From Paulownia fortunei (taxonomy: Eukaryota > Streptophyta > Magnoliopsida > Lamiales > Paulowniaceae): a DNA stretch of 64,000 nucleotides. How positions within the stretch are numbered: the first letter of the stretch is position 1; the number at the start of each line of letters is the position of its first letter. Made by a program: the position numbers and the translations under genes. The notes beneath the pieces are model-generated. The model was given only the letters and a program-made list of their open reading frames with translations. It did no database searches and was not told the DNA's origin. Positions 50,451 through 63,883 of the stretch are shown here, piece by piece. Location: assembly GCA_019321725.1 (NCBI GenBank), contig CM033124.1, positions 2,790,001 through 2,854,000 on the forward strand. The letters run 5' to 3'.

Positions 50451-51555
50451 TATATTTATTTGTATTGGAATTTAATATTTTTGAACTTAATTAAAATATG
50501 TCTATTATAATAAAGTGTTTTCTGTATGAAGAAAATTAAAAACGAAATCGTTCATGTTGGTAGAAGAGTGGGTAGTTTAGAATTATATTAACTATATCAT
50601 TAGTATTATTTTATTACAAGACTAATAGGGATATGAACTACTGTTGAAAAAGGAATCATGTTATTTGAAATTGATTGTTAAAAGTTTAGGTAAGAAATTA
50701 AGTTTGGTTTGTCAATGTAATTTTTTTAATCAAGTTTGTCAATTATGCTTCTTATCCAATTTAACTTCGAGAAACTAACCAAATGAAAATAGAGGAGCAA
50801 AAAATTTCTTAATTGTAGTTAAGGCCAGACTGAAAAATTATTCTAAGTTGCACATAAAACTTGACAATTCTTTATTTAAAATAAGAAAAATAAAAAATAA
50901 AAAATAAAAAAAGGTACCCAACAGAGTGGGATAAGAGTGGACATGGAGTCTATCTCAAAATTTTAACTTAATTTTACCTACAATAATACTAGTTACCTAA
51001 TACTAGTTATCTCAAAATTAAGAAATTAAGTTTAGATTTCAAAATTTTAAGTTACCTACAAAATCTATCTCAAAATTCAAATACTAGTTAATACTTCAAA
51101 ATTATTCTAAGTTACCTAATATATATTGAATAAAGATGTTATTGAAAAGAAACTTGCTATTTTAAGGAATCAAAATTTATTATCATACGATGAAAATAAG
51201 AACAATCCCAAAGTAAGTGAAATTCTTGAATGATTTGGATGTGACACACTTAATCCAATCAAAATTATTAAATTTAATAGAGTGGATAGTGAAAAACACA
51301 CGTCCTCTATAATTTAATAGCCAGTGACTCCACTAATCCTCAAAATAATAAATTATTATTGTAAAAGTCAATAATCTTAAAATAATAATTCCCGATGCTC
51401 AAGAAAGTCAATATATGTATATTGTATTAAAGCTAATGAAACACTTCATGTGCACTCAATCTACCTAAAAGTTTGAACTTTTTATGTCTTATCATTCAAT
51501 TCAATTAAATATAACTTTTTTTTTAAATTTATACAACGTTTTAAAACTCTAAACC
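50451..51555. other. Intergenic, no gene seen
   Basis: AT-rich. The end (aaaccagacatggcctatga) looks like a MITE terminus, but no partner end is identified. Repeated short phrases (tactagttacctaa, ctatctcaaaatt) suggest local slippage. Confidence 0.4.
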
Positions 51556-52570
51556 AGACATGGCCTATGATCGGATAATGGTCAATAGGTTCTGACCCGT
51601 TGACTATAGTTTACGGGTCGAAACTGTAAACTAGTCCGTGAGTTCACGAGTCGATTATGATTCATCTAATTTGTCGATTTTTTAATTTTATTTTTATTTT
51701 TTAACTAAAATAGTGTAAAAGTATCTTATATAGGTTTTGAACCTGTAACTTTTAAGTTATTAACAAAACACTTTAACCAACTGAACTAATTAACCATATA
51801 TTTATAATTTTAAATAAGTGCATAACTAAATCTCATGATTTATTTTTTATTTTTTTTCCCTCAAATTGCTTATCTTGTTTATGAAAATCAATATAATTGG
51901 TGTTGTACTCATCTTTAAATTTAATTAATTAGTTTCAACAAGTTACAAATCAACTTCTATATTTAAAATTCTACATTTCATCTTAATAATAAATAAAATT
52001 TTAAAAATTATATAATGATGTTACTTTACAATTATTTTAATAATAAGTATATTTGTAATTTTTTTAAAATATTTAATAATGTTACTTTACAATCGTGTTT
52101 ATTCCCTAACTTCTCATTTAATATTATTAAATTATTGTAATGTTGCATCAATTTTATATGATAACATTAATTCCAAAGATCAAAATTTAGTAAATTGTGT
52201 TTTATCAATATAGTGTAAATGGAAAAATTATTTTTTAGAAATTCCACAAATTAATTTAGTAACTTTTGTTTTGGATCATATACTTAAATTTTAGTTATTT
52301 TTTTTTCAAATTTAAGTTAATTTTTTTTCATTAAGTTCAAAAAGTAATAATATTTTTTGCAAATTTAAGTTCAAAAAAATTTTAAAAAAATAAAATATAA
52401 TATAAGAGTCGGAATTGGAATTGGAACTGGCGGTTAACTGGAACCGGCCCGACTGTTCCAAAACTCGGACCGTAATCGACCTTGACGGTTAAGGTTAAGG
52501 TTAAGGGTCGGGATTTTTTTGAATTGTGGAACCGATAATTCCGATCCGTAACCAACGATTCCTAAATCGA
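51556..52570. mobile_element. Degenerate hAT-like element with internal GG(A/T)ACC-rich motifs
   Basis: Contains ataggttctgacccgttgac, the phrase ggttttgaacctgtaac found in many plant hAT derivatives, and a right part of repeated ggaattggaactgg / ggttaaggttaaggttaaggg motifs with ccgataattccgatccg. Neither clear terminal repeats nor target-site duplication could be fixed. Borders are approximate. Confidence 0.35.
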
Positions 52571-53150
52571 GATAAGGTCTACTTTAAACTTTATAAATTT
52601 CAAAAAGTATTTGTCATGTTCAAAATCATGTCAAATACACCTGGTTGAAAGGGTGTCGGGCCCTTTTACTATTTATATATAATAAGTTAGATCTCTTTGC
52701 TTTATATCTTTAAATAAAGTTTAATTGCGTTAAACTTGCAAGCTCTGTCTAATGAAATTGATAGAAATTTAGACCAAATGAAACATGCTTGCGTCTAAGT
52801 TCCAATCGGATGGGAGGCTCAGCTTAAATTAGGTTTGTACTCATAATACATAAAACAAATTTTAGTTTTTTTGTATTGCATGTCAATTACTGAATTTATA
52901 TATTACAAGACAATAAGAGAACCAATTTACAAGTTGTAAGTATATAGATGTATCAATATAGGGTTTGTCTTCGTTAAATTAAGTTCAAATAGAGTAGTTT
53001 TATATGAATAAGATTTAGTTCTATTTATGAGGTGATGTTGATTTGACTCAAAATTGCACTTACAAAACCAAGTTGAAACTTTAGAATGAATAACCTGCAT
53101 AAATTCATGGAATGAGACTAAATAGCTTGCATAAATTCAACCATGATGAT

Positions 53151-53484
53151 TAGGATGGTAATAGAGCTATTTCAAATTCGAAGTGGTCTCTTACCTTTTC
53201 ACTTTGACTGGATTTTCTATTATAAACAAGTTTGCAGTGGATTTTGAAAATATTTAAATCTTCTCCGAATTTGTCCTATTTAATTTATTTTTATTTTTCT
53301 AAATTTATTATATATGTGATTTTTTTAAAAAATATATAATAATATTTTTTGAATAATAAATTAGATATGATGGATCTAACCCATCAGGTTCGAATTCAAA
53401 TCTAAATTCGGATCCTAAAAAAATTTAGTGGGGCGAATTTCAAATTTGATCAAACTCACCTCAAACCGCCCGTTGCCATCCCTA
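53151..53484. mobile_element. hAT-type MITE, second copy of the TAGGATGG family
   Basis: Left end TAGGATGGTAATAGAGC; right end CCCGTTGCCATCCCTA, its imperfect complement. The interior contains gatctaacccatcaggttcgaattc, which parallels the 46277-46637 copy (gatctagtgaatctaactcatcgaatc). Flanks show no target-site duplication. About 334 bp. Confidence 0.7.
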
Positions 53485-53501
53485 TTCTCACATGTTATCC
53501 T

Positions 53502-54330
53502 TAGGGTTGGACATCGGGTCGGATAGTCGGGTTTTCGGATAATCGGATTGGGTACCTAATATATCGGGTAGCATATTTTGCTACCCGACACTAATTTAAT
53601 ATACTTAGGTATCCGATACATTGGGTTTCGGATATTTCTTTAAAAAAAAAAATTTGACTTTGGGTTTTGTTTCTTTCAAATCTCGAGTCTTCCTTTTGTT
53701 GTTTTTTAATTCTTTATCTTTTTCCCCCTTTTTTCCTCCTCAATTTTTTCTACTTTTTCTCTTTCCCCCTTTTCTCCCCCACTCCCCTGATTCTCCTCCC
53801 CTCTTGTTCTGCTTCTTCCCCATTTTCTCCTCCTCTTCTTCTTCTTCTTGTTATTCTTCTTTCTTTTTCAGTTTTTTTTTTTATATTTTTTCTCTTTCTT
53901 CTTCCCCATTTCTCTTCCCCTCTTCTTCTTGTCTTTTTTTTTTTTTTTCAGGGTTCCACACTCCACCCCTTATCCCATTCTTTCTTTTTCTTCCAGGTTT
54001 CATCCTCCCCTCTTATTCTTTTTTTTTTCTTTTTCTTATACATTTTTTATTTATTTCTTTTTGGATTCCTTCTTCTCCACATTTTCTTCTTCTTTTTTTT
54101 TTTCTCTTTCTTCGGTTATGCTGATAATGGTATGTCTAAGAATTTTGGGGTTATTTTTTTTTTTAAATTTAATTCGGGTACCCGATCGGATAATTCGGGT
54201 AGAAAAATTCTATAAAAAATTATTCAATCGGCTTCGAATTATCCAAAATTCAATTTAAAAAAAAATAAAAAATGATATCCGATCAAATTGAGTCGGGATC
54301 CGAAAACTCGAAATCGAATGACCTCACCTA
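53502..54330. mobile_element. TIR-bounded element enclosing a polypyrimidine block
   Basis: Left end TAGGGTTGGACATCGGGTCGG; right end read inward TAGGTGAGGTCATTCGATTTCG, both continuing to GTTTTCGGAT. Multiple cgggta/tacccg motifs lie just inside each end. This is the style of hAT derivatives with TAGGGGTGGGCATCGGGT ends. It starts 17 bases after the neighbouring MITE. No transposase; no clean target-site duplication. Confidence 0.5.
53683..54115 (+). repeat. Long polypyrimidine (C/T) tract
   Basis: About 430 bases, nearly all C and T on the + strand (runs such as ctcctcttcttcttcttctt and ttttcccccttttttcctcc). This creates three overlapping Phe/Ser/Leu-only open frames that are artefacts. 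Such strand asymmetry can form triplex (H-DNA) structures; that is inference. Confidence 0.9.
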
Positions 54331-54742
54331 AAAATAGATTTAAGGCCTATGATTATCTTTTGATGTACTTAGTGTTCTCAGAGTTGCTGCAAATGATCAA
54401 ATAGGTAGGGCAAGCTGTGCTATCTTACTGCAATTATTTGTTCGATCAATGATTGTTTAGTTTTTAATTACAATGTAGAATTGTAGGAAGAAAACAAACA
54501 TTTATTGAAATGATTTGCAAACATTAAGGATGTTATTGTTCCTATAAAAGATCACAAATATGTTTACAAAATGACAAAATTTATTTTTTTTCCAATTTTA
54601 TTAACTTAAACTAATGCATTTCATTATATATAATTTAGACGCATAAAACAGATTTATTTGAAGCTATCACCCAATTTTTTTGGTAGGATCCATTTACATG
54701 AAATACTCAAAAATGACATTTTTTTTTTCAACTAAAATGTTA

Positions 54743-55330
54743 GGCTCTATTTGGTTTTATTTGAAAAAATAATTTTAGAAATTATGTAAAACATTAGAGA
54801 ATGATCATTTGAACTAAAACTTTAGTCTCTATATGGTTTTATCATAGAAAACAATTTTAGGAAATATGTTGAATTAAAAAGGCGAAGAAATTTCTCCTGG
54901 CATTTATAAAAAAAATAAAAATATATTTAAATTAGTTGGATTTAAGAGTTGATGGAATTTATTTTCACATAAAATTTGTTTGATTTACCTTGTTTTCATT
55001 TCCTTAAGAAACGAGAAAATTTTTTGGTTTTATTTTCAAGCCCATCAACTTTGATTGTCGTTTCAAGTGTCAAATTATGTAAATAGATATACTATTAATA
55101 TAAAACTTGATAATGATTATGCAAATGATATAAAAAAATAATTATTTTTTATGTTTCAAAAGTTTGATCTATGCTACTTTATCCAAGATATGGCTTGAGA
55201 AATGAGAGTCAAAAAATAAATCATGATATTTTAAGTGTGAATTGAAAATTATTATAACACAAGCATGTATTTACATTAACATTGTAGAAAAACGAGAATA
55301 TTGTTCATATTCATGGAACCAAACAAGGCC
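54743..55330. mobile_element. Tourist-like (PIF/Harbinger) MITE, 588 bp
   Basis: Ends GGCTCTATTTGGTTTTAT and, on the other strand, GGCCTTGTTTGGTTCCAT. TTA flanks both sides (54740-54742 and 55331-55333), the 3-bp target-site duplication of Tourist elements. An internal partial repeat of the left end occurs near 54822-54875. No coding capacity. Confidence 0.65.
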
Positions 55331-55499
55331 TTAAAGTATTAGCATATTTATGACAAAATATGTAAATATAGCAGTATGATTTATTTTTATTTTTGAACAA
55401 CTAGTAAATAATATAGTAGTATGATTATTCAAATGTAAATGAAGCAAAATGAACTTTGGCTTTCTTGCTTGTTGCCCAGTTTTCTAACCATACACCCGA

Positions 55500-55890
55500 T
55501 TGCAACATGGCGGTTTTGGTCAATCGAGACCCGTTCTGCCAAAAATTATTAGGAGCTGAGCTTAAACTCAACGGGTTAGAACCGTTAAATTATTTTTATA
55601 ATTTTAAATATATTAAAAAGTATATTTATTTAAAAAATAAAACACTAAAATTTTCTAAAAAATATATTTTTTTAAAATAAATCATATAAATATATATAAT
55701 AAATTTTAAAAAATTAAGAAAATTAAACAAGATTCAGGATAGAACATGTTTGAAAATAAAAATTCAAAACTCATTCAAAACTCATTTATAATAATAAAAA
55801 TTGATTTATACAGGATGAACTCAAATTTTAAACCCGTCTCATTAACATTCATAATCCATGAGTCCTAACCCCCACCCATGACTCTAGAAT
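55500..55890. mobile_element. Possible degenerate hAT-type MITE
   Basis: A region with gggttagaaccg near the left and, at the right, aacccgtctcattaacattcataatccatgagtcctaacccccacccatg, which is styled like hAT MITE ends. Ends do not pair well; low confidence. Confidence 0.25.
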
Positions 55891-58800
55891 TTTTGGCTCA
55901 GACTTAATAGAGACAATAGCTATCTTATATTAGCTGAGGTGTAATTATTGGTCTCTCCAGGGTCATGGATCTAGGGACATCATAGTTATAGATGTATGGA
56001 ATTCATACATTGATTTCATATAATATGTGAATATGATGTAATGAAACTCATGAATGTTGGATGCCTCAAAACCCAACAATGAGATGCACAACAATTTGAG
56101 TATAATCATTTTAAATGTCAATATCAAATGATGATCAATTATTTTAACATCACGTCATAGACCTTTTTGTATTATATTAAATTTATTTTTAAAATAAAAT
56201 TAAATATTTTGATAATAAAAGATTAAATTCATGCTATGTTTGTGCCATTATTATTTATTTATTTATTTTTAAAAGAGAATAATTTTTTTTCTATTTAATT
56301 TAATGTATGAATAAATTCGATGTGATTACAGTTTATATATATTTAGAATAGATATTTAAAAATAGTTTTGCATCGAATGAGACTTTTGAAGGGGTGACAG
56401 GGCGCAACATAACCCTATTACCTTTTAACCTTATTGTTATCAATAATTCTATCTTCCAATGTGCCTTAAAGATTCGAACATGAAATATTCTAATTTCAAC
56501 GACTTATGCTTTACCACGTTCGAATTTTATTTTAGTAGATAATTAATTTAAAATCGTATATATATATATATATTTGCTGGAGCAAACTTGACACATATTA
56601 TAGAGCAAAATAGTAAAAATTATGTTAAAAATTTAATAATAGTGTATCGAGCCAAGAAAATGTTTAGAATATAAGCATTTGTAAGAGAACTAGAGAAGTA
56701 ATATTAGTAATCTTGCCTTGCACAATAACTATATAGCATAATCAAACACGATTTCAAGTTTTAAATACATGGATCCATCGTTATGCTCGAGTTTTGTCTT
56801 GTAGCGATATATATACGATAATAGAATATAATATTATAGATGCAAAATATAATAACTTTTGATATGATGAACATTATAGACGCATTTCTTAAATTATTAT
56901 ATAATTTTATATAAAGATGATTGCAGATATTTATCCTAAAAATTTTGTTTGAATACATATGGACCACTTTATGTTTTTGAAATTACATCTTCCCCAGATA
57001 TTAGTTATTATCTTTTACATTAGACCCTCCGTGTTAGTTTTTATAATGAAAAACATCATCGCCAACCAAAATTATAATAAAAATCTAATTTTATTTTCTG
57101 CGTGTTTTTTTTTTTTTTAAGTAGCAAGTTTTGGACCCACCGAGATTTAATCAAATTTATAGAAATCTCTCTTGAGGTTTATTCAAATATTCAAAACCCC
57201 GATGAGATTAACTTGTCATAAAATATCAAAATCATATTCCATAATATAGATAAGAACCTTTTAATTGTTTAATTAAAAATATTTATATTTGAAAGGTAAT
57301 TACACCAATTTTCAATATTTTATTTTAATAACACCTTATTAAAAAAAATAACGAGCATTGTAGTGCTATTGCCATCATTTCACGAACAACCAAATGACAT
57401 CCATGTCTAAAAATTCTTTTTTGAAGTTTAGTTTGAATTTTTTAGCTTTGATAATGAGCAAAATGTTGCGATCCAATAGGTGGAAGGCACCCAGGTCACA
57501 TAGCTGAATTTTGATTTGGACATTTAACTTTGCAAATGATTAAAAGTGATTCTAAATGTTTATGATGTTTAATTGATTTTCTTGAATAAACAAAAAAAGG
57601 GTCTAATTGTAAAATTAAAAACATTTAAGGAATATAATTGTAATATGACAAACCTTAGAAGAACTTCATATAATTTAAATAAACATCAAAGTGTCATTTC
57701 ACAAAAATATTAGAGCTTCTAATGGCCGCTAATATCAAGGGGGTCATGTAATTTTAAAAACATAAAAGGGTCTAATTGTAATTTAAATCTCAAGGAAAAT
57801 TTATCTAATACTCCCTTAAATATATTAGGATGTGGAAATATGACATGCAACTATGCAAGATATTTACATATGTTAAAATATTGCATTTTAGATTATAAAA
57901 TGTTACCACGGGTTTCAAAATGAATGTTCCATTAATATAGTTGGCCAATTATAACTAATTAAAAAAATTATAATTTAATTAATTTGATTATTTTTTTTTA
58001 ATAATATTAAGCAACATAACATATATTCAAATTTAAAAGTTTTAAAATATCAAAATTGTTAATAAAATTAAGTAATTTGATTTTCGTACTATAACAAACA
58101 AGACGTTGAATTTGAATTTCAGGAGCGACTTATATAGTTTCGACATAATATTAATTTACTATTTTTTTAATACTATTAATTCACTTATTAACTTAACTTT
58201 AGTCTTATTAATTCAACTTACCATGATCAACTAAATTATAAGCGAAAAATATTTATCAATAAATTATCTTATCTCATGTTACTAATTTACGGATTAAATT
58301 AACTTTTTTCTTCAAATTAGGTCACATACCAACAATGAACTTCATTATAAGCTTAAAAGTATATGGGGACCATATGTTGTTTGCTTCCCCACATCAATAA
58401 TAAAGATATATCCTTTTCTATTTAATGCCATATGCATTTGATGGTTCCATTTACTTGTCACGTCATATCAGTATCTAAATTCACATGTCTATGCAACATA
58501 GCTTTTATTGATTATAATTGTTTATTGCGTGCAAATCAATTTTTGGCTAGTTATTAATTGAAACTTTTTTATTTATGTTTGGGATTTATCAAACTTAATT
58601 TTAAAAATAAATTGGTTATTTAATTAATATTTTAGTAGTTATTGAAACTATAATTTGAATTAGTAAGATATTCATTGCAGGTGGTGATTTCGTGCATGTA
58701 GATTATATTTGTATTTAAAACATATAAAAAATTTATGTGTCATTTACTTTAGTATTCTTTACATGTTACAATAATTAAATTTAATTAATTAAAAATTAGT

Positions 58801-60564
58801 AATAACACTAAAATATATTTATCAATTGTGTTTGAAGTTTGAAGCTTGAAGCTTGATAGCTTGATTCTAGACTTTGATGTACATGGACTTGTAAGAGGGC
58901 TCATGCATCCTCTGGAACAGTTGTTGAGAGCTCTTTGATGTTTGGAAGTTTTTTCTTTCTTTCAGACACGCGATAATTATAATTCATTTGATCGATTTTG
59001 ATATTTTTTTTGATGAATGTATTATTTTAAAGAATTAATATCAAATCCATATATTAATTGTGTCAATCTCCAAAGATTCACTCCCCTTCTCCCGAAAAGT
59101 GAACGAAAATGAGATCAATTTCAAAACTTGAATCCGTGCACTTTTTTTCTCCAAAGGGGTGTACATCTTTTTTTAATTTTGAGGTTTATATACAATATCA
59201 ATTAATTTTAAATCTTCACTTTAAAAGTGTCCAAATACATTATAAGAATAATACAAAATATGTGAAAAATCATTTTCTTATTAGTAAAAGATCTCAACTT
59301 ATCTTTGTAAATAAAATTTTTAAATTTTTCCATCAATGTAATTCAATCAAATTTGCATAAGATAAACAAAACAATTAATTCATATAAGATAAATCAATAA
59401 AATCAATTAAATCTTGTGTAAGATAACAAGTTGTCAATCAATATTGCCTAATTAAATCATAATTAATTATAATTTCTTGAGTGGATTCTTAATTTCTTTG
59501 GCAAATTTAGGAAAAATTACTCTATGATTCAAGAACAAATTTCAAGCCCTTGAATTAGATATGTAAGAAAAGAATCAAGAGAATTATTAGTCTTTTTTCT
59601 TAGGAAATTTTCTCATAAATTATAACCTTTTATTTATAAATTGAAGAATTATGATTTGTTTGTATTTTTTCTTGTGTTATTTTTGCAGACATAAAATTTG
59701 TGTGAATATATATCAAAATGTGTTCTTGACTAATGTGAAGGCATTTGTGTTACCTATCTTACTACATTGTCGTTAATATGAAGACAATTTCATGTTTGGT
59801 AAAAGGGGTGATTATTTAACTGAATCCAACTCCCCGAGTATCATCAAATGGAGCAATTTTAACTTATAAAATTTCAAATATTATTTGGTAGTACTCTATC
59901 GCAAATTATGTAACTTGAATTCATTTGTTTTCTGCCTCCACGATAACATATATGGATTTAAAGTTAAGAATTTTAAATTTATAATAATAAATCAATTGAG
60001 TTTGTTTGAGTAATTTCATGTTATAATAGATTTCAAATTTTTTAATTCCTATTTTGATCTATTTTTTAAGTCATTATGTTAGATTTGAAATCTACTTTAT
60101 AAAAAATTATTTAATTTTTTTTTCCTATATTCTTCCATCAAATTCAAATATTTGCATCTAAATAGAACCAGTCATTTTTGGACAGGAATTGTCGATGATA
60201 GTTCCGTGTAAGGGATAAACACCTTTTCTAATGTTGGTCTAAATATAAATAGATCACCTAATATTATATATTTCTCTCCTAATATTTATTGTTATTTTAC
60301 ATATAATGCCGACCGTTTGTTACACCTTAGCTATCATTATTTTGTGAAAAAAAAAATATAAGTTTTAAACTTTATGAGTTTGTCCAGATCAACAAAAACA
60401 TATTCCAAGTTTGTCCATATCTACACAAATTTCTTTAAGATTGATCCAATTTATTTTAACTTCCCTTGAGGTTTAATATTTTTAACTTATAATAAAATTT
60501 TAAAATTACATTCTGTAATATTAATAAGTGCATTCTAAATTATTTTAATTAAAAATTATTTGCA

Positions 60565-60620
60565 TTTAGAAAATTAATTGCACATATATCTTATATTTAG
60601 AAAATTAATTGCACATATAT
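60565..60620 (+). repeat. 31-bp direct repeat (two units)
   Basis: tttagaaaattaattgcaca followed by catatat occurs at 60565 and again at 60596 with no mismatch in the shared part. Confidence 0.9.
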
Positions 60621-61198
60621 TTTAAATTTATTTTTTCTTTTACCTTATCTTCTATTTTCTTAATTTAATGACCACAACGTTGTTATCACCGTCACGTGGA
60701 CAATCAATCAACAACTTGTGTCTAAGAATTCCGTTTTAAAAATAACTTGAGATTTTCAAACTCGACAACGAACATTATTGTTGCGTGTGAGAATGAAAAA
60801 AGACAATGGTCCAAATCTTAGATCTAAGTTTGTGTCGTAGACCTGAAATTGAATTTGGAGATTTAACTGAGTTTATGATTAAAAGTGTTATTAAATATTT
60901 AAAATATTTTATTATTTTATTAGGATAAATCTCATGGGGTTTATCTGTAAAATGAAAAAAAAAATAAAAAATCTAATTTTATTGCGACAAATATTTGGAA
61001 ATGTCCTTGCAATTTGGACAAACCATGATGAATGTTTATATTATTTTTAATAAAGAATAAAAGAGTCATTTTATTAAAAAATATATTAAGATTTTATAAC
61101 GATTGTTAGTATCGAGAGAGATGGACATAGTTTTGAAACTTGAGAAATCTAATTGTATTTAAATCAAATCTTAAAATAAGTTTTTGTATTTTTCCCAT

Positions 61199-61221
61199 TA
61201 TATATATATATATATATATAT
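61199..61221. repeat. (TA)n microsatellite
   Basis: About 11 uninterrupted TA units in gene-free sequence. Confidence 0.97.
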
Positions 61222-62593
61222 AGTAGCTGTGCTATTATATAGGTATTGGACTATATGACACAGTCAAATTGAATTAGGAAAGCAAGTATAATTTTATGCA
61301 ACCACATAACCCCACTTTCATGTGAATTAATCTTGTTAAACTATAGTCATTAAAAAATAAAATTAATCATTTTATATTAGAGAGGATATTTACCACTTCG
61401 GAAAAAAAAAATGAAAAAAATATAATTGCAAATGACAGATTAGAAAAACAAAGAAAAAAGAGCAACCACTTATAACATCACATATAACACTATTTTTTTT
61501 TTAAAAGAAGTGATAAGTATATCCTTATTTTAAAATATCAATTAATAACTAATTTAATACAATATTAATTACATGAATGGGAGACAAAAGTACTCACACA
61601 ATGTAATGAATACATACATATTTAATTGAATTTAAATTCAAAAGTTCATATAAAATCTTAAGATCACTTAAATAAAATATCATTAGTCAAACAAACAACT
61701 TGTGAAATATTATTAATTAATTAGCACTTTGCTGTCACGAATCGTCAGCATGAGTAAATATTAGTAAATATATCAAGTCAAACACTTTTCAATTTAAAAA
61801 AAAAAAAGACGCACATCATGAGTTCGTCAATTTATTGATGTCATCAATACATATTTATAAAATTCTCGATAAATATAAATATTTTCAATAGATAATAAAA
61901 TTAACTATGAATACGTGATAAAATATATATATATTTTAATATTTTTAAATACACGTGTGATTAAAATCATACATTTGTATTATTTTTAACTAGAATTTTT
62001 CTGTGCTAGTATTTTTTTTTTCTCCCGCTATACGTGAGCTCCCGTAATATATAAATTAATAAATATCTAATTTTGTATATTACATTGAGTTATCATAATT
62101 GTACAATAAAATTATTGATAATAAAAGAAAAGCAAGAATTTTGATATCATAATTGGCTTTTTCTATTTCTTTTTAGTTTCCTAATAAATAGACACGTGCA
62201 CTAACCAAATAATCCAATTACACATGTTTCACCACCATATGGCCCTCCTCTACACGCACGACGATTTCTGACAACATAAACTGAAATGACATATTTGCCC
62301 CCTCCATTTAATATTTGCGATAAATATAAATGCATACACGTATACATATAATATACGTATCTTTTAGCATGTGCACTTTTTTGTGTCAAATGTTTCTCAC
62401 TCGCTTTGTATTTAGATAGTAACCAAGTGAATTGAAGGAATTTTTTTTAATTTTAATTTTTTATTATTTATGTTAATTAAAATTTGTATTATATTTGTAT
62501 AAAATATATATATAATTAAAAAATATTATTATTTTTTATAACTATTTTAAACCGTCAATTAATATTTTATATTTTAAAGTGAAATATTTAATA

Positions 62594-63040
62594 TACGTAT
62601 TATATTTATTTATATAATATTCAACGAATAATATTCTATTTTGATAAATATTTATGATAAACATAATCTAAAAATATTCAAAAATTATTTATAAATATTA
62701 ATAAAATATCATATAAATAAAAAATAAAAGTTCTAATAATTTATGAATATACTATTTATTACTAAATAGTTATATTTAAATTATGTCATAATTATAAATC
62801 AAATAAAAAAATATTCGTAAAATAATTTTTGCATAATTTAAAAATAAATATGAACACAATTCATGTAAAAATAATATCAGAATAAGTCGTATTTTTTATT
62901 CCCGAACAATTCTTTTATGTGCGTATTTTATCTGTTTGTCTATAAATCCGTATATTGAGCATTTCTTTATTTTTTGTTGATTTTTTTTATCATAACTGTT
63001 AATAATAATTTATAATATACTGTAAGCATTAAATATCAAT
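62594..63040 (+). repeat. Dispersed AT-rich repeat, copy B
   Basis: Same-orientation partner of 40030-40475, 22.5 kb away. The order of shared blocks is retained throughout, ending in aatttataatatact. Flanks differ, so this is not a large segmental duplication. Confidence 0.7.
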
Positions 63041-63883
63041 TTTTTTAATTCCTTATTTAACTAACTAAGTTCACAACTACGTTATTTTCTGATGTTATTA
63101 TTATTTGTGTAACCCCTCAACAAGACTTGCTGGTAAAATAAATTTTGGACAGCAAGAAGGACAAAGGGTGTCATCTATTCACCTACCAAATCTCTAGACT
63201 ATGGAATTAATGCATTCCAAAAGTGATATTGGCACTACCCTTTCTACTTCTGTCAAGCCACTTCTAACCTGTGAAATAACTATAATGCCCTAGGGTAAAG
63301 ACCAAACTTTTATTTGAAAAGGGAAAATAGGAAAAACAATTTTGTTATGAAAATGCACCTTAAATCAAATATTTAGAGCTGGTTTTGATGAAATAATTCA
63401 GCCCTTTTTTAATAAATGAAAAATATTTGAATTATATGACTAAATACTCGCCAATTGTATTAACAAAAAAAAAAAAAAGAAAAAAGAATCAATACACTTG
63501 TTTTTTTGTGGGGTGGGGGGTGGGGGTAGTCTAATAAGTGTGACATAAAGCTTACTCACATAATGTTATAAAATTTATTTGCTTTCATTGTTCTCTAGGT
63601 TGATTTTGCATGATATGTTTTGATATTTGTGTTGATTTGTACATGACTTCACATAAATTTTGTCGAATATAGAATACTTTTTAAAATCTTTGTTTGTCAA
63701 CTTCATCTTTAAGATTGTGATAGCATTGAAAAGTAATGACAAAGTCCCACTTTCTTTTCAGTTTTGTGGATGTTTTCACTAATCAAATCAATCTTTTTAT
63801 CAATAATAATTTAATCGATTTAATAGATTTAATTATTTAATAAAAAATAATTATATTATTATTATATTATATAAAATAATAAT

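Larger units (their letters stand above)
55891..62593. other. Long gene-free AT-rich region
   Basis: No ORF with recognisable family features and no RNA gene. Small local repeats are present: a (TA)n run at 61199-61221 and a two-unit 31-bp tandem repeat at 60565-60620 (tttagaaaattaattgcaca). The frames at 56761-56967, 59109-59360 and 62201-62389 are short and compositionally random. Confidence 0.6.

Noticed and set aside
53380..53420. ggttcgaattc motif suggesting a tRNA T-arm
   Set aside because: No acceptor stem, D-arm or anticodon arm around it; it is part of a hAT MITE interior.
53621..54258. Three overlapping 136-182 codon frames made of Phe, Ser, Leu and Pro
   Set aside because: Direct product of the polypyrimidine tract; no start context, domains or normal composition.
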